Shown piece after piece: positions 8,203 through 16,867 of a stretch of DNA of 29,074 bases. The notes beneath the pieces were generated by a model, which did not search any database, was not told the DNA's origin, and saw only the letters and a program-made list of their open reading frames with translations. Position numbers and translations under genes: made by a program. Every line of letters starts with the position of its first letter. The first letter of the stretch is position 1. Source of the DNA: Chlamydiota bacterium (GTDB lineage Bacteria; Auribacterota; Tritonobacteria; UBA1439); the NCBI GenBank assembly GCA_012729785.1, contig JAAYCL010000017.1, positions 1 through 29,074 of the forward strand, in the 5' to 3' direction.

Positions 8203-8739
8203 ATGAACGGAACGCGTGACGAATTCCGCGAGGAGCGGGAGCTCTGGAAGCGGGTAAGGGTCCCCGAAGCGGGGGCGCCCTCCGCCTGTCCGGGGCCCGC
8301 CGAGCTCGCCGCCTATCTCGACGGGGCGTGCCGGCGCGACGCGCGCAACCGGATCGAGGAGCATCTGCGGCTCTGCCCCGCCTGTGTCGGGGCGGTGGCG
8401 GAGCTCCGCCGCCTGCTGCGCGCGGGCCCCGCGCCCGCCCCCGCCGCGGTCTTCGAACGCGCCAAGGGGCTGGTGGCGCGCCCGCCGGTACACGGCAGGG
8501 ACGGCGACCTGTTCGCCGCCTTTCGCGGCACGCTCGCCCTCCTGCGGACCGGCGCGGCCTGGGCGGCCGCGGCGGCGCTCGTCGTCTCGGCGTGCGCGGC
8601 GGGGTTCACGATGGGGCGGGAAACGTTCCCCCTCCCCCGCGCGGCGGGATCCGCGCAGATGTCGCACCTGAACCCGGACGCCGTCTCCGCGGAGTTCGGC
8701 CGCCTGGAACAGCCATTCCTGGGAGGTGAGTTGTCATGA
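8203..8739 (+). CDS. Zinc-finger anti-sigma factor, single-pass membrane protein
   Basis: A 178-residue protein that should sequester the upstream ECF factor. The N-terminal half contains the ZAS-type motif HLRLCPAC (His54, Cys58, Cys61; H-x3-C-x2-C) within EEHLRLCPACVGAVAELRRLLR. One membrane helix follows at about 116-137, then a short periplasmic tail of about 40 residues. The start at 8203 is set by GGAGG six bases upstream; ATG codons at 8161 and 8197 are in frame but lack a properly spaced ribosome site. Its stop overlaps the next start in ATGA, so it is coupled to the CpxP-like gene. The short periplasmic part suggests that sensing depends on a partner, probably the next gene product. 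Confidence 0.9.
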   Translation: MNGTRDEFREERELWKRVRVPEAGAPSACPGPAELAAYLDGACRRDARNRIEEHLRLCPACVGAVAELRRLLRAGPAPAPAAVFERAKGLVARPPVHGRDGDLFAAFRGTLALLRTGAAWAAAAALVVSACAAGFTMGRETFPLPRAAGSAQMSHLNPDAVSAEFGRLEQPFLGGELS

Positions 8740-9188
8740 GACCGGCGTCAAGAAACCTGCTGTGCATCCTCCTCCTCGTCTCGGTCGGGTTCAACCTGTT
8801 CTTCATCGCCGGCTACCGCCGCGCCCGCTCGACGCTGGACAAGCTGAAGTCCGACAGGGGCTACATCCAGCTCCTCTCCCGCACGCTCCATTTCACCCCG
8901 GAGCAGGAGGAGAAGCTCGTCGAGATCAGGCAGCGGCTCCAGGAGGAGACCGCCGAATTCAACCGGTCCCACTCCCCGGAGATAGACGCGTTCTGGGATG
9001 AGGTGGTCAAGGACAACCCGGATCCCGACAGGATACTGGAACTGGAGCAGTCCCTCGCCGAGAAGCGGATCGAGATGCGGCAGCGCATGGTCGGGCTGAT
9101 CCAGGAGGCGTTCGGTTGCCTCACCCCCGCACAGCGCCGCGATTTCGCGCAGATGATCAAGGAGCGCAGTTTCCTGAAGCAGCTCTGA
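8736..9188 (+). CDS. CpxP/Spy/ZraP-like periplasmic stress protein, membrane-anchored
   Basis: A 150-residue protein with an N-terminal hydrophobic segment (about 8-26; signal anchor or uncleaved signal) and a helical periplasmic part. It carries two LTxxQ-type motifs, FTPEQ (53-57) and LTPAQ (129-133), which mark the CpxP/Spy/periplasmic heavy-metal-sensor fold. Between them is a long charged helix (EKLVEIRQRLQEETAEFNR). Such proteins act as periplasmic chaperones or sensors. Located third in the sigma/anti-sigma operon and coupled by ATGA with a good GGAGGTGAG site, it is a likely signal input to the anti-sigma factor. The ligand is unknown; only one Cys lies in the soluble part and there is no His cluster, so metal binding is not supported by eye. 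Confidence 0.88.
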   Translation: MRPASRNLLCILLLVSVGFNLFFIAGYRRARSTLDKLKSDRGYIQLLSRTLHFTPEQEEKLVEIRQRLQEETAEFNRSHSPEIDAFWDEVVKDNPDPDRILELEQSLAEKRIEMRQRMVGLIQEAFGCLTPAQRRDFAQMIKERSFLKQL

Positions 9189-9312
9189 GGTTTCGTTTGG
9201 GAGCCCCGGATGGGGGCACGGGCGATCCTCCCCTGCGGCAGGGCGATGCCGCCGCCGGGCGTCGAGCGCGCTCCCGAATCCGATCGTCCGCGAGGCGAAA
9301 CCGGCACCCGCG

Positions 9313-9328
9313 CCCCCCGGAGGGGGGG
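9313..9328. terminator. GC-rich hairpin between convergent genes
   Basis: CCCCCC, loop GGA, GGGGGG(G) forms a strong GC-only hairpin in the 168-base gap between the convergent CpxP-like gene and the 880-residue secreted-protein gene. A second weaker stem (GCCCC/GGGGC) lies at 9203-9217. Neither is followed by a T-run, so termination is inferred from position. Confidence 0.35.
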
Positions 9329-9356
9329 AACGCGTCGCCCGGAATCCGCGCTAGAT

Positions 9357-11999
9357 CTACTTCAGCGCGAACGGCGCAACGGCCAGCAGGAACGCGTCGC
9401 CCGGGCCCGTGATCGGCTGCTCGGGAGCGAAGAAGCCCACCATCACCGAGCAGTTCCCCCTCGGCGCGCCCGGCGGTACCGTGAGCGACATGAAGGGATA
9501 GGTGAACCCCGCGGGCAGCCCGTGTACATTCGTCGCCAACGGTTGAATCCGCGGCGACAGCGTTATCGCGTCCAGCATCGACCCATCGGGCAGATTGACC
9601 ACCGCGTAGGCGTTGAACGTCCTCGCCACCGCCCTGTTCAGTCTGAATGTCGCCGCGAACGGACTCCCCGGGCGATAGGAGGTGCCGTTCAACAGCACCT
9701 GCGCCCGAGGGAGAGGGGTCGGCGTGGGCGTCGGCGACAGCGCTGCCTGCGCCAGATTGCACAGCCCCCGGTCCCAGTACGTTGAACCGTCGTGGGCGAT
9801 GTAGAGGCCCACGGTATCACCGTGTATCGCCGGGAAGTAGACCCGCTTCGTTTGGCCCCCGTCGTACGTCACCGTGACGTAGTCGCCCGCCTGGACGGCG
9901 ATCCCCTCCTGGTCCCGTCCCACCAGCACCCCCGCCGGCTGCGGCGCGTAGGCGGCCTTGTCCGTGAAGATGTTGCTGTTGTCGTACACGTACCCGAGCG
10001 GCTTCCCGTAGACGTCGTCCGCCAGGCCGAAGTAGAAGTTCCATCCCGCGCCGACGCCCGAACGCGTCGAGGCGATGCGCAGGTTCGTGATATCCCCGAT
10101 CTCCAGCGGGGCGGTGCACGGCGTCGGGGTGCGCGTGGGCGTGGGTGTGATCGTCGGCGTGGGGGTCCTCGTCGGCGTGCGGGTCGGGGTGCGCGTGGGT
10201 GTCCTCGTCGGCGTGGGGGTGATCGTCGGCGTCTCCGTCGGTGTGGGCGTGATAGTCGGTGTGGGGGTGATCGTCGGCGTGGGCGTGATCGTCGGCGTGG
10301 ATGTAATCGTGGGGGTGGGGGTGATCGTGGGCGTCGGCGTGGGCATCGATTCCAGGCAATAGAGAAGATCGCCGTTGGGATGCGAACCGTAGATCCTTCC
10401 GCCCGAGTCTATCGCGTTCGCGCCGTGATTGATGGCCGTCCAGGAATGGAGACGGTAGCTCCACGAGAGACTCCCGTTGGCGTTGAGGCAGTGGTTGCCG
10501 CAATAGATCTTCCCGTTGGAATCGATCGCGGGGGCATAGGCGATGCCTTGATACGACCAGGTAAAGGTCCCGTCGGAGGCAAAGCTGCTGAGATACCTAC
10601 CATTCACATTACTCAAGGTGACGTACACCTTCCCGTCAGACCCTATCGCGGGCGAGGTGTAGTCGTTTAATTCCATTGGATACGTCCAGGCAATGGTTCC
10701 GTTCGAATTGAAGCAGTAGAAGAAATAGTCGGCGCCCCGGTATATCCTCCCATCCGAGCCGATCGAAGGTTTGCAGTTTGCGTAATCGCCTAGTGCATAA
10801 GACCAGACGCGGTCTCCTTCTTTATCGATGCAGAGAAAGTTGCTGTATAAGTTGACGTATACCCTGCCGTCGGAATCCACTGCGGGATAGGAGTCTATTG
10901 ACGAATACTTACGATACGACCACACCATGCCGCCGTTCGGAGTCATGCTGTAGAGCATATTGCCATCGCCGACATACACCGTGCCGTCAGACCCTATTGC
11001 CGGCGTACTGTAATAGATATTATACATTCTATAACTCCAGTCGAGCCCCCCGTTTGACCTGATGCTGTAGAAGGTGTTATCTTGCGAGGTGATATATATG
11101 CTCCCGTCGAAGCCGATCGCAGGCGAGGATGTTATTTCATGGTCGGTTCTGTAACTCCACGCGATATCGCCGTTGGGGGTAAAACTGTAGAAGCGCAGGT
11201 CGTCCGAGCCGACGTACACCCGTCCATCCGTACCTATCGCGGGAGAAGAATATACGGAATCTAGAAAACGATAACTCCACGCCAGGGTCGGCCTGTACGG
11301 GCCCGCGTACTCGCTCCGTCCGGTATGCTGGGCATCGTGCTGGAACATCGGCCAGGGCGCCCGTGGGGCGGCCTGCGCCAGGTCGCACAGGTCGCGGTCC
11401 CAGTACGTCGAACCGTCGAATCCGATATACAGCGTACTCTCCCCGCTCAGGGCGGGAAAGTAGATCTTTCTCGTCCGGCCCCCGTCGTACGTCACCGTGA
11501 CGTAATCGCCCGCCTGGACGGCGATATCCTCGGAGTCGCGCCCCACCCAGACCCCCGTCGCCTGCGGCTGTTCATACCCGGCTCCGTCCTCGAAAATATT
11601 GCCGTTGTCATTCACGGCGCCAAGGGGGTTCTCATAGATAGCGTGCGCAAGGCCGAAGTAGAAGAACCACCCTCCATCCATGCTCGACCGCGTCGTCGCG
11701 ATCTGCAACCCCTCCACGTCCCCTATCTCGAGCGCCGGCCGGCACAGTTCGTGGATCCCCGCCCCGAGGTTCTCATCGGTGTCCGAAGAAGCCTGTCCGG
11801 CTTCGGCCGCTTCGCCGGAATCGAATGCGGCGGCATCCCCATGCCCCGTTTCTAGGGCCGCGCCGTCGGCGGGTGCGGCGACGTCGTACCCGTACACGGA
11901 GTCCGTTCCCTCCGCGCGCTCCGCCTGTGCGGCGCCCTCGGCCGGAGAATGAAACGGCACAAGACACAGCACGCAAAGCGAAAGCAGTGTCCTCTTCAT
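9357..11999 (-). CDS. Secreted WSY/PQQ-type beta-propeller protein with Thr/Pro linker and two copies of an unrecognised domain
   Basis: An 880-residue exported protein. In order: signal peptide (1-22); low-complexity acidic/Ala segment (about 24-85); domain copy 1 (89-210); propeller (about 214-552); Thr/Pro linker (553-628); domain copy 2 (631-752); short linker; C-terminal beta-rich domain (766-880). The propeller starts with [13 protein letters not shown] and shows eight WSY/WTY repeats at 241, 281, 321, 360, 399, 438, 481 and 513, each followed by PAIGSDGxVYVG-like strands. This is typical of PQQ-repeat (BamB-like) seven- or eight-blade propellers. No enzyme residues are recognised. The two domain copies share [15 protein letters not shown] and DGSTYWDR. 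It probably acts at the surface or in the matrix, in binding rather than catalysis. AGGAGGG precedes the ATG. The propeller part is AT-richer than its neighbours. Confidence 0.88.
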   Translation of the reverse strand: MKRTLLSLCVLCLVPFHSPAEGAAQAERAEGTDSVYGYDVAAPADGAALETGHGDAAAFDSGEAAEAGQASSDTDENLGAGIHELCRPALEIGDVEGLQIATTRSSMDGGWFFYFGLAHAIYENPLGAVNDNGNIFEDGAGYEQPQATGVWVGRDSEDIAVQAGDYVTVTYDGGRTRKIYFPALSGESTLYIGFDGSTYWDRDLCDLAQAAPRAPWPMFQHDAQHTGRSEYAGPYRPTLAWSYRFLDSVYSSPAIGTDGRVYVGSDDLRFYSFTPNGDIAWSYRTDHEITSSPAIGFDGSIYITSQDNTFYSIRSNGGLDWSYRMYNIYYSTPAIGSDGTVYVGDGNMLYSMTPNGGMVWSYRKYSSIDSYPAVDSDGRVYVNLYSNFLCIDKEGDRVWSYALGDYANCKPSIGSDGRIYRGADYFFYCFNSNGTIAWTYPMELNDYTSPAIGSDGKVYVTLSNVNGRYLSSFASDGTFTWSYQGIAYAPAIDSNGKIYCGNHCLNANGSLSWSYRLHSWTAINHGANAIDSGGRIYGSHPNGDLLYCLESMPTPTPTITPTPTITSTPTITPTPTITPTPTITPTPTETPTITPTPTRTPTRTPTRTPTRTPTPTITPTPTRTPTPCTAPLEIGDITNLRIASTRSGVGAGWNFYFGLADDVYGKPLGYVYDNSNIFTDKAAYAPQPAGVLVGRDQEGIAVQAGDYVTVTYDGGQTKRVYFPAIHGDTVGLYIAHDGSTYWDRGLCNLAQAALSPTPTPTPLPRAQVLLNGTSYRPGSPFAATFRLNRAVARTFNAYAVVNLPDGSMLDAITLSPRIQPLATNVHGLPAGFTYPFMSLTVPPGAPRGNCSVMVGFFAPEQPITGPGDAFLLAVAPFALK
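10116..10343 (-). repeat. Short-period repeat encoding a Thr/Pro linker
   Basis: A degenerate 6- to 12-base repeat (GTCGGCGTGGGC-like on the plus strand) encodes [10 protein letters not shown] and RTPTRTPT runs over about 76 residues. Such linkers are commonly extended and O-glycosylated in secreted proteins; glycosylation is inference here. Confidence 0.9.
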
Positions 12000-12488
12000 C
12001 CGCGCCCTCCTGCCTTTGTCAAGTCCGTGTTCGCAGGGATACCGCGATACGCCGGGGTCGTTTTTCCCCCATCCGATGCGGATTAACCGTGCACCCCGTT
12101 GCGCCCGAACCCATAACGGTGCGATAGGTTACCGCCGCGGCATGGCCAAGCGTAGCAGTCTGCGGGTATATCCACAATCAAAATATTCACGGAATGTCAC
12201 GGGATACCCGCCTCTGAATCGCACGGGCTGTTGCCTGCCCGCGCGAAGGAACGGGTCTCGTGCCGCCGGGCGGGACACCCCCGTATACGGCCGGATGAAG
12301 GCGGATTCCCGTCGGCGACCTCGACGGCGCCGTTCCGTCTTCTCCCGCGTGGCGTTCAGCTGATTCGACGGGCCCCTTCCCCGCGTGGGCATGCGCCGGG
12401 GGGATGGGACGCGATCGGCCTCAAACAATTGCCGCCGGGCCTCCCCTTCCGGGAGAAACCCGGCGGCATCGATCGCCGCGCCTTTTCC
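12000..12488. other. Gene-poor intergenic region with an AT-rich inverted-repeat island
   Basis: I find no convincing gene in these 489 bases; the open frames are Arg-rich with no family resemblance. An AT-rich island at 12162-12211 is bounded by GCGGGTAT and its reverse complement ATACCCGC. On the minus strand it contains ATTTTGATTGTGGATATACC, which could hold the promoter of the 9357-11999 gene, giving a leader of about 165 bases. CCGTATACGG at 12281-12290 is a perfect 10-base palindrome. An operator or regulatory role is a guess. Confidence 0.4.
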
Positions 12489-12773
12489 CTACCAGGCCCA
12501 CGCGGACCAGGTCGGCACCGGCCGGTACCACGGATAGGGCGCCGGCGCCCAGACGACCTGCGGGGGCGGCACGCACCACCCCGGGGCGCGCCAAACCCTC
12601 GGCCCGTACCAGCCGCCGCGCCGCGGCCCGCGGCTGTACCGATGGCCGTGGTGCCCCGCCCGGCCGTCCCATCTCCCGTGCCTTGGCCCGCGGTGCCCGT
12701 CGCGGGCGCACGCCGTCCCGGCGGCGAGCGCCAGGGCCAGGCCGAGAACCGCCGCCACCGCTCCCCTCTTCAT
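12489..12773 (-). CDS. Small secreted His/Arg/Gly/Trp-rich protein
   Basis: A 94-residue protein starting at 12773, where AGGAGGGG lies a few bases upstream; a start at 12800 is also open but lacks this site. A signal peptide (about 1-22, ending TACA) is followed by an Arg/His/Gly-rich stretch (GHRGPRHGRWDGRAGHHGHR) and a Trp/Pro/Tyr-rich tail (WAPAPYPWYRPVPTWSAWAW). I do not recognise the family; small exported proteins with this kind of composition occur in many proteobacteria and candidate phyla without known function. His-rich segments could bind metal. A TATAAC sequence (minus strand, 12817-12822) is a possible -10 element. It is separated from the symporter gene by 121 bases. Confidence 0.6.
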   Translation of the reverse strand: MKRGAVAAVLGLALALAAGTACARDGHRGPRHGRWDGRAGHHGHRYSRGPRRGGWYGPRVWRAPGWCVPPPQVVWAPAPYPWYRPVPTWSAWAW

Positions 12774-12878
12774 CCGGCCCCTCCTTTCCTCCGTACGCAC
12801 AACCCCACTCCTGCACGTTATACGGAGGAACCGCCCGCTGTATCCCCGCCGGATCGACGCGCGGCGTTCCGGAGGCGC

Positions 12879-12890
12879 GCGGCGCGCCGC
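12879..12890 (-). terminator. Possible terminator palindrome after the symporter gene
   Basis: GCGGCGCGCCGC is a perfect 12-base GC palindrome a few bases beyond the symporter stop codon. It could fold into a short hairpin, but there is no T-run, so confidence is low. Confidence 0.25.
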
Positions 12891-12894
12891 ACGG

Positions 12895-14382
12895 TCAGGA
12901 GCGGCGGGCGGAGAGGAGGAAGCCGGCCAGCAGTATCGTGAGCGTTCCGACGACGGGGATGAGGAACGGGTGGAAGGGGCTCCGCAGGGCGGCGGGGCAC
13001 CAGGCGGCGCGGGGGGTGAACGTCATCCAGCCGATCAGCGCCACGCCCGCCGCGACCCCGCCGGCCGCCGCACGGCTTCCGGCGCGGCTCCGGAGACAGC
13101 CTAAAAGAAAGAGCCCCAGCATCCCCCCGCTGAAGATGCCCGAGAGCTGCCACCAGGCGTCGAGCACGCTCTTGATTTTGATCATCCACAGGGCGAAGCC
13201 GACGCCCGCGAACCCCCAGAGGACGGTGCTCGCGCGGAGCACCGCCATCGACTCCCGCTCGCCCGCCCGGGGGCGCAGGTAGCGGCGATACAGATCGCAG
13301 AGCGTGAGCGTGGCGCAGCAGTTCACGCTCGTCGAGATGGTGCTCATCGCCGCGGCGAAGATCGCCGCGATGAGGAGTCCCGACACCCCGGGCGGCAGGA
13401 TATGCACGATGTAGTACGGAAAGACGTTGTCCCCCGCCCCCTCCGCGATCTCCGCCCGCAGCTCGGGCGGGAACGCCTCGGGGCGGGCCGCGGCGTAGGC
13501 GAAGAGCGCCGTGCCGATGAAAAAGAAGAACGCCGACACGGGGATGTAGAGGAGCGCGCTCATCCAGACGGAGCGTTTCGCCCCGCGCTCCGAGCCGGTG
13601 GCGATGTAGCGCTGGACGTAATTCTGGTCGATGCCGAAGTTCTGCAGGTTCATGAAGAGGCCGTACAGGAGGACAACCCAGAAGGTCGCCGAGGCGAGCG
13701 AGGGTCCGAAGCTCCCGAGGCTGAACTTTCCGTGCGCCGCCGCGATCCTGAACACCTGCCCCGGCCCCTCCGGCATGCCCAGCGGGATGCACACGACGCA
13801 GATGAGCGCTCCCGCGATGAGGATGACGCTCTGGATCGAGTCGGTGTAGATGACCCCCTCGATCCCGCCCATGAGCGTGTAGAGCGTCACGAGGAGGCCG
13901 GTGGCGAGGATGGTGAGGCGCGCGTCCCATCCGAGGAGATGGTTCAGGGGCAGGGCGAGGAGGTACATGATCGACCCCATCCGCGCCATCTGCGTCAGCA
14001 TGTAGCAAACGACCGCATAGGAGCGCGCCCAGGCGCCGAAGCGACGCTCGAGATGCGCGTAGGCGGAGATGTCGCCGCAGCGGCGGAAGAACGGGACGAA
14101 GAACCGGGCGCCGGCCCAGGCCGCAAGCGGAAGGGAGAGACTGAAGACGAACGGGTTCCAGTTCCCCGAGAACGCCTTCCCCGGGAGGGCGAGGAACGAG
14201 ATGCTGCTCACGTAGGTGCCGAAGATGGAGAGGCATACCGCCCACGCGGGCAGCGCCCCGCCCGCCTTCATGAACGCCTCGGAGGCGCGGCTCCTGCGCA
14301 GGAAACAGCAGCCGAAGGCGACCGTGCCGACCGTGTAGACGGCCAGCACGGCGATATCGAGCGTCGGGAGGCGGTGCTGCAT
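12895..14382 (-). CDS. Sodium:solute symporter (SSS family)
   Basis: A 495-residue polytopic protein with about 13 membrane helices, the usual size and layout of the SSS (SLC5-type) sodium-coupled symporters. The segment [21 protein letters not shown] (from about 171) matches the family signature, and the first helices contain [22 protein letters not shown], the usual substrate/sodium region. The substrate cannot be read from sequence. It starts nine bases after the stop of the hydantoinase-family gene, so the two are cotranscribed, and the substrate is probably a hydantoin, dihydropyrimidine, ureide or related cyclic amide used by that enzyme. A modest AAGGG ribosome site is present. Known hydantoin and allantoin porters are usually NCS1 rather than SSS, so the pairing is worth noting. 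Confidence 0.93.
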   Translation of the reverse strand: MQHRLPTLDIAVLAVYTVGTVAFGCCFLRRSRASEAFMKAGGALPAWAVCLSIFGTYVSSISFLALPGKAFSGNWNPFVFSLSLPLAAWAGARFFVPFFRRCGDISAYAHLERRFGAWARSYAVVCYMLTQMARMGSIMYLLALPLNHLLGWDARLTILATGLLVTLYTLMGGIEGVIYTDSIQSVILIAGALICVVCIPLGMPEGPGQVFRIAAAHGKFSLGSFGPSLASATFWVVLLYGLFMNLQNFGIDQNYVQRYIATGSERGAKRSVWMSALLYIPVSAFFFFIGTALFAYAAARPEAFPPELRAEIAEGAGDNVFPYYIVHILPPGVSGLLIAAIFAAAMSTISTSVNCCATLTLCDLYRRYLRPRAGERESMAVLRASTVLWGFAGVGFALWMIKIKSVLDAWWQLSGIFSGGMLGLFLLGCLRSRAGSRAAAGGVAAGVALIGWMTFTPRAAWCPAALRSPFHPFLIPVVGTLTILLAGFLLSARRS

Positions 14383-14391
14383 CGGACCCTT

Positions 14392-15690
14392 TCAACCGTT
14401 GTGCACAACGGACGCGCCGAGGACCGTCGCCGCGAGCCGGCCGGTCAGGCGCATCCCCTGGTAGGGGGAGAAGTCGCAGCGCATGTGCAAGGCGGCGTGA
14501 TCGATCGCCGTCTCCCCCGCGGGGTCGTAGACGAAGAGATCCGCCTTCCGCCCCTCCTCGATCCCCGCGCGCGGGGAAAGGCCGAATATCCTCGCCGCGT
14601 TCCCCCCCGCGAGCGCGGAGAGCTTTTCGTACGAGAAGCCGCGCCGCCTCCCCTCCCCGAAAAGGAGCGGCACCATCGTCTCGACGCCGGGTATACCGAA
14701 CGGGAGGCGGGTGAAGTCGCCGCCCCACGCCTCCTTCTGCGCGCGCATAAACGGGCAATGATCGGTCGCGACGACGTCTATCGAGCCGTCCGCGAGGCCG
14801 CTCCAGAGCGCCTCCCGGTCCCGTTCCTTCCTGAACGGAGGAGCGCAGGTCGCGCAGAAGCCGTCCGGATCGGCGTATTTCGCCTCGGTGAGGAACAGAT
14901 ACTGCGGGCACGTCTCCGCATAGATGCGCCGCCCCGCCTCCCGATGCCGCCGCACCGCCTCGAGCCCCGCCGCGCTCGAGAGGTGGACGATGTAGACCGC
15001 GGGGCGGTGTCTCGCCGCGCACGACATCACCGTGTCGATCGCCCGCGCCTCGCACTCGGGCGGACGGCTGCCGGGGTAGCACGCGAGCGCGGTCTTCCCC
15101 TCCGCGACGAGCCGCGCCTGCGCCCGCGCGATCGCCGGGCCGTCCTCGGCGTGGACCATGAGGATGCAGTGTCGTTCCGCGCAGAACCGGCAGAGACGGT
15201 CGAGCAGGTCGCGGCCGACAAAGGGGTCGTTCATGTGCACCTTGAAGGAACGCGCCCCCTCCGCGACGCACTCCTCCATCTGCGCCTCCAGGTCCGCGGG
15301 ATTCTCGGAGACCGCGACGTGGAGAAAGAAATCCGTCCGGCAGCGCGCCCGGGCCGCCTCGCGCCGCGCCTGCAGGGCGTGGACGAGCCGCTCCCCCTTC
15401 TCCGGGTAGGCGAAGTCCCCGAGCGCCGTCACCCCGCCGAAAAGCGCCGCGCAGGAGCCGCTGTCGAAATCGTCGGAGGAGATCTTCCCACTGACGGTGA
15501 GGAGCTCCATATGCACGTGCGGATCGACCGCGCCCGGGAGGACGACCAGCCCCTCGCCCTCCACTGCGCGCATCTTCCCCGCCTTCCCCGCGCCTCCGAC
15601 GCGGAGGATCCTCCCTCCCCCGACCGCAACGTCCGCCCGCTCCATCCCGCGCGGGGTCAGCACCTCCGCGTTCCTGACGACGAGCTCCAT
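14392..15690 (-). CDS. Hydantoinase/dihydropyrimidinase-family amidohydrolase
   Basis: A 432-residue cyclic amidohydrolase of the dihydropyrimidinase/D-hydantoinase/allantoinase group, slightly short for the group (450-480). The binuclear metal centre is intact: DPHVH (His58, His60), the lysine to be carboxylated in SFKVHM (Lys150), HAEDG (His180), HLSSAAG (His236) and TDHCP (Asp310). ETCPQYL (from 259) is a hallmark of dihydropyrimidinases and hydantoinases. The C-terminal small domain has the usual GRKADLFVYDP ending. The start at 15690 is chosen for the family-typical opening (MELVVRNAEVLTPRG); AAGGAG lies upstream, and the longer in-frame start at 15804 adds an unrelated Arg-rich stretch. 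It is cotranscribed with a sodium:solute symporter. The exact substrate (hydantoin, dihydropyrimidine or other) is not determinable. Confidence 0.92.
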   Translation of the reverse strand: MELVVRNAEVLTPRGMERADVAVGGGRILRVGGAGKAGKMRAVEGEGLVVLPGAVDPHVHMELLTVSGKISSDDFDSGSCAALFGGVTALGDFAYPEKGERLVHALQARREAARARCRTDFFLHVAVSENPADLEAQMEECVAEGARSFKVHMNDPFVGRDLLDRLCRFCAERHCILMVHAEDGPAIARAQARLVAEGKTALACYPGSRPPECEARAIDTVMSCAARHRPAVYIVHLSSAAGLEAVRRHREAGRRIYAETCPQYLFLTEAKYADPDGFCATCAPPFRKERDREALWSGLADGSIDVVATDHCPFMRAQKEAWGGDFTRLPFGIPGVETMVPLLFGEGRRRGFSYEKLSALAGGNAARIFGLSPRAGIEEGRKADLFVYDPAGETAIDHAALHMRCDFSPYQGMRLTGRLAATVLGASVVHNG

Positions 15691-15730
15691 GCCGGACCGC
15701 CGCTCCTTTCCGTTGCGCCGCACCGGCCGT

Positions 15731-15736
15731 AGTATG
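15731..15736 (-). promoter_or_regulatory. Candidate -10 for the hydantoinase/symporter operon
   Basis: The minus strand reads CATACT about 40 bases before the start at 15690. No convincing -35 or TGn extension is present. Confidence 0.3.
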
Positions 15737-15782
15737 CTGGATCGCCCCTTTGGATTCAGCATCTTTCGAAGCCGCCGGACGT

Positions 15783-15812
15783 TTGGAATTCTTCTGTCGC
15801 GCATGGTATCAT
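15783..15812 (+). promoter_or_regulatory. Extended -10 promoter for the phospholipase C-like gene
   Basis: TGGTATCAT (15804-15812) is an extended -10, with TTGGAA (15783-15788) as a weak -35 at 18 bases spacing. It lies about 60 bases before the gene at 15873. Confidence 0.45.
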
Positions 15813-15872
15813 GGCGGAGACGCGGGGGGAATCAGGTTGCCGCGAAGCCGTGCCGGACACCGGGGGTCTCAG

Positions 15873-16847
15873 ATGATGCGTGCGCGATGCGCGGGGGCGA
15901 TCGCCGTCGCGGCGGCGGTGTGCCTCCCCTCCCCCGCCGTGCCGTTCGGCGGCGACGGACACCGGCTCGTGAACCGTCACGCGGTGGACAACCTCCCCGC
16001 CTCGATGCAGGACGACGGCTCGGGGAACGCCTTCGGCGACATGCGCCTTCTCCTCGAGTACCAGGCGACGGCCCCCGACTGGCAGAAGAGCTACGACGGA
16101 AACGAAAACGCCCGGCACTGGTGCGACATCGACTCGCAGCTCGGGGCATACCCGCCGCCGTTCGACACCGTGCCCCGCGACCAGGCCGCCTATCTCTCCG
16201 CCTTCGGCCGGGACAACGGCGTCCTCCAGTGGGAGGGGATCGAGGAGCATTACGGCCGCCTCGTCGGCCTGATGCGGGCGCGGAACTGGCTCGCGGCCTA
16301 CCAGTGCGCCGCCGAGCTCGGGCACTACGTCGCGGACGCTTCGTGCCCGCTCCACTGCACCCGGCATTTCGACGGCTACCGGTACTGGCATCCCCTCTAC
16401 GATCCGCGGAACGTGGGCATCCACAGCCGGTACGAGAGCGAGATGGTGACTCGGCATATCCCCTCCCTCGCGACCGCGCCCGGCTCCGCGGTCTACGTCG
16501 TCGACCGCGTCGAATGCGGCTTCGCCCTCATCGCCGGCGGCTGGAACCTCTTCGACGAGGTGCTCGCCGCGGATCTCGAGGCGCAGGACGAGACGGGCGG
16601 CGATTCGAGCCCCGCCTACTTCCAGGCACTCTACGACCGGGTCGGCACGGACGCGGAGGCGCAGCTCGAGCTCGCCGCGCGGAGGACCTCCGACCTCTGG
16701 TACTCCGCCTGGATCGACGCGGGAAGCCCCTCCTTCTCGCCCGCCGCCATCCGCTTCAGCTTCCAGGCGCTCTCCCCGCCGGCCCCCTCGGGATGGGGCG
16801 TCTCCGCGGAGCACCCGTACGGGCCGTTCGGCGCCTTCGGTTGGTAG
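15873..16847 (+). CDS. Secreted zinc-dependent phospholipase C / S1-P1 nuclease fold protein
   Basis: A 324-residue exported protein (start at 15873 or the adjacent 15876; signal peptide to about residue 23). Its metal-ligand pattern fits the trinuclear-zinc PLC/S1-P1 superfamily: His30 in GGDGHRLVN, Asp69 in APDW, His82 in ARHWCDID, His151-x3-Asp155-x5-His161 in ELGHYVADASCPLH, and His184-x3-Glu188 in IHSRYE. The last pair with Glu matches bacterial phospholipase C (His142/Glu146), whereas S1-P1 nucleases have Asp. The mature N-terminus, normally a Trp that binds zinc, reads PFGGDG, so that ligand appears replaced. Substrate (phospholipid head groups or nucleic acid) is uncertain. It stands alone, with an extended -10 just upstream. 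Confidence 0.85.
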   Translation: MMRARCAGAIAVAAAVCLPSPAVPFGGDGHRLVNRHAVDNLPASMQDDGSGNAFGDMRLLLEYQATAPDWQKSYDGNENARHWCDIDSQLGAYPPPFDTVPRDQAAYLSAFGRDNGVLQWEGIEEHYGRLVGLMRARNWLAAYQCAAELGHYVADASCPLHCTRHFDGYRYWHPLYDPRNVGIHSRYESEMVTRHIPSLATAPGSAVYVVDRVECGFALIAGGWNLFDEVLAADLEAQDETGGDSSPAYFQALYDRVGTDAEAQLELAARRTSDLWYSAWIDAGSPSFSPAAIRFSFQALSPPAPSGWGVSAEHPYGPFGAFGW

Positions 16848-16854
16848 AGGCCGC

Positions 16855-16867
16855 GGCCCGCCGGGCC
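16855..16867. terminator. GC hairpin between convergent genes
   Basis: GGCCC-GCC-GGGCC forms a five-base-pair stem a few bases after the PLC-like stop codon. The remaining convergent gap to 17052 shows no gene. No T-run, so weak support. Confidence 0.3.

Noticed and set aside
10116-10343. Short-period repeat considered as a CRISPR-like array
   Set aside because: The period is 6-12 bases with no spacers, and it encodes an in-frame Thr/Pro linker.
12129-12428. 99-codon minus-strand frame in the 12.0-12.5 kb gap
   Set aside because: Arg-rich with no ribosome site or recognisable domain; it overlaps the AT-rich regulatory island.
13402-15732. 776-codon plus-strand frame opposite the symporter and hydantoinase genes
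   Set aside because: Shadow of two strongly supported genes on the other strand.
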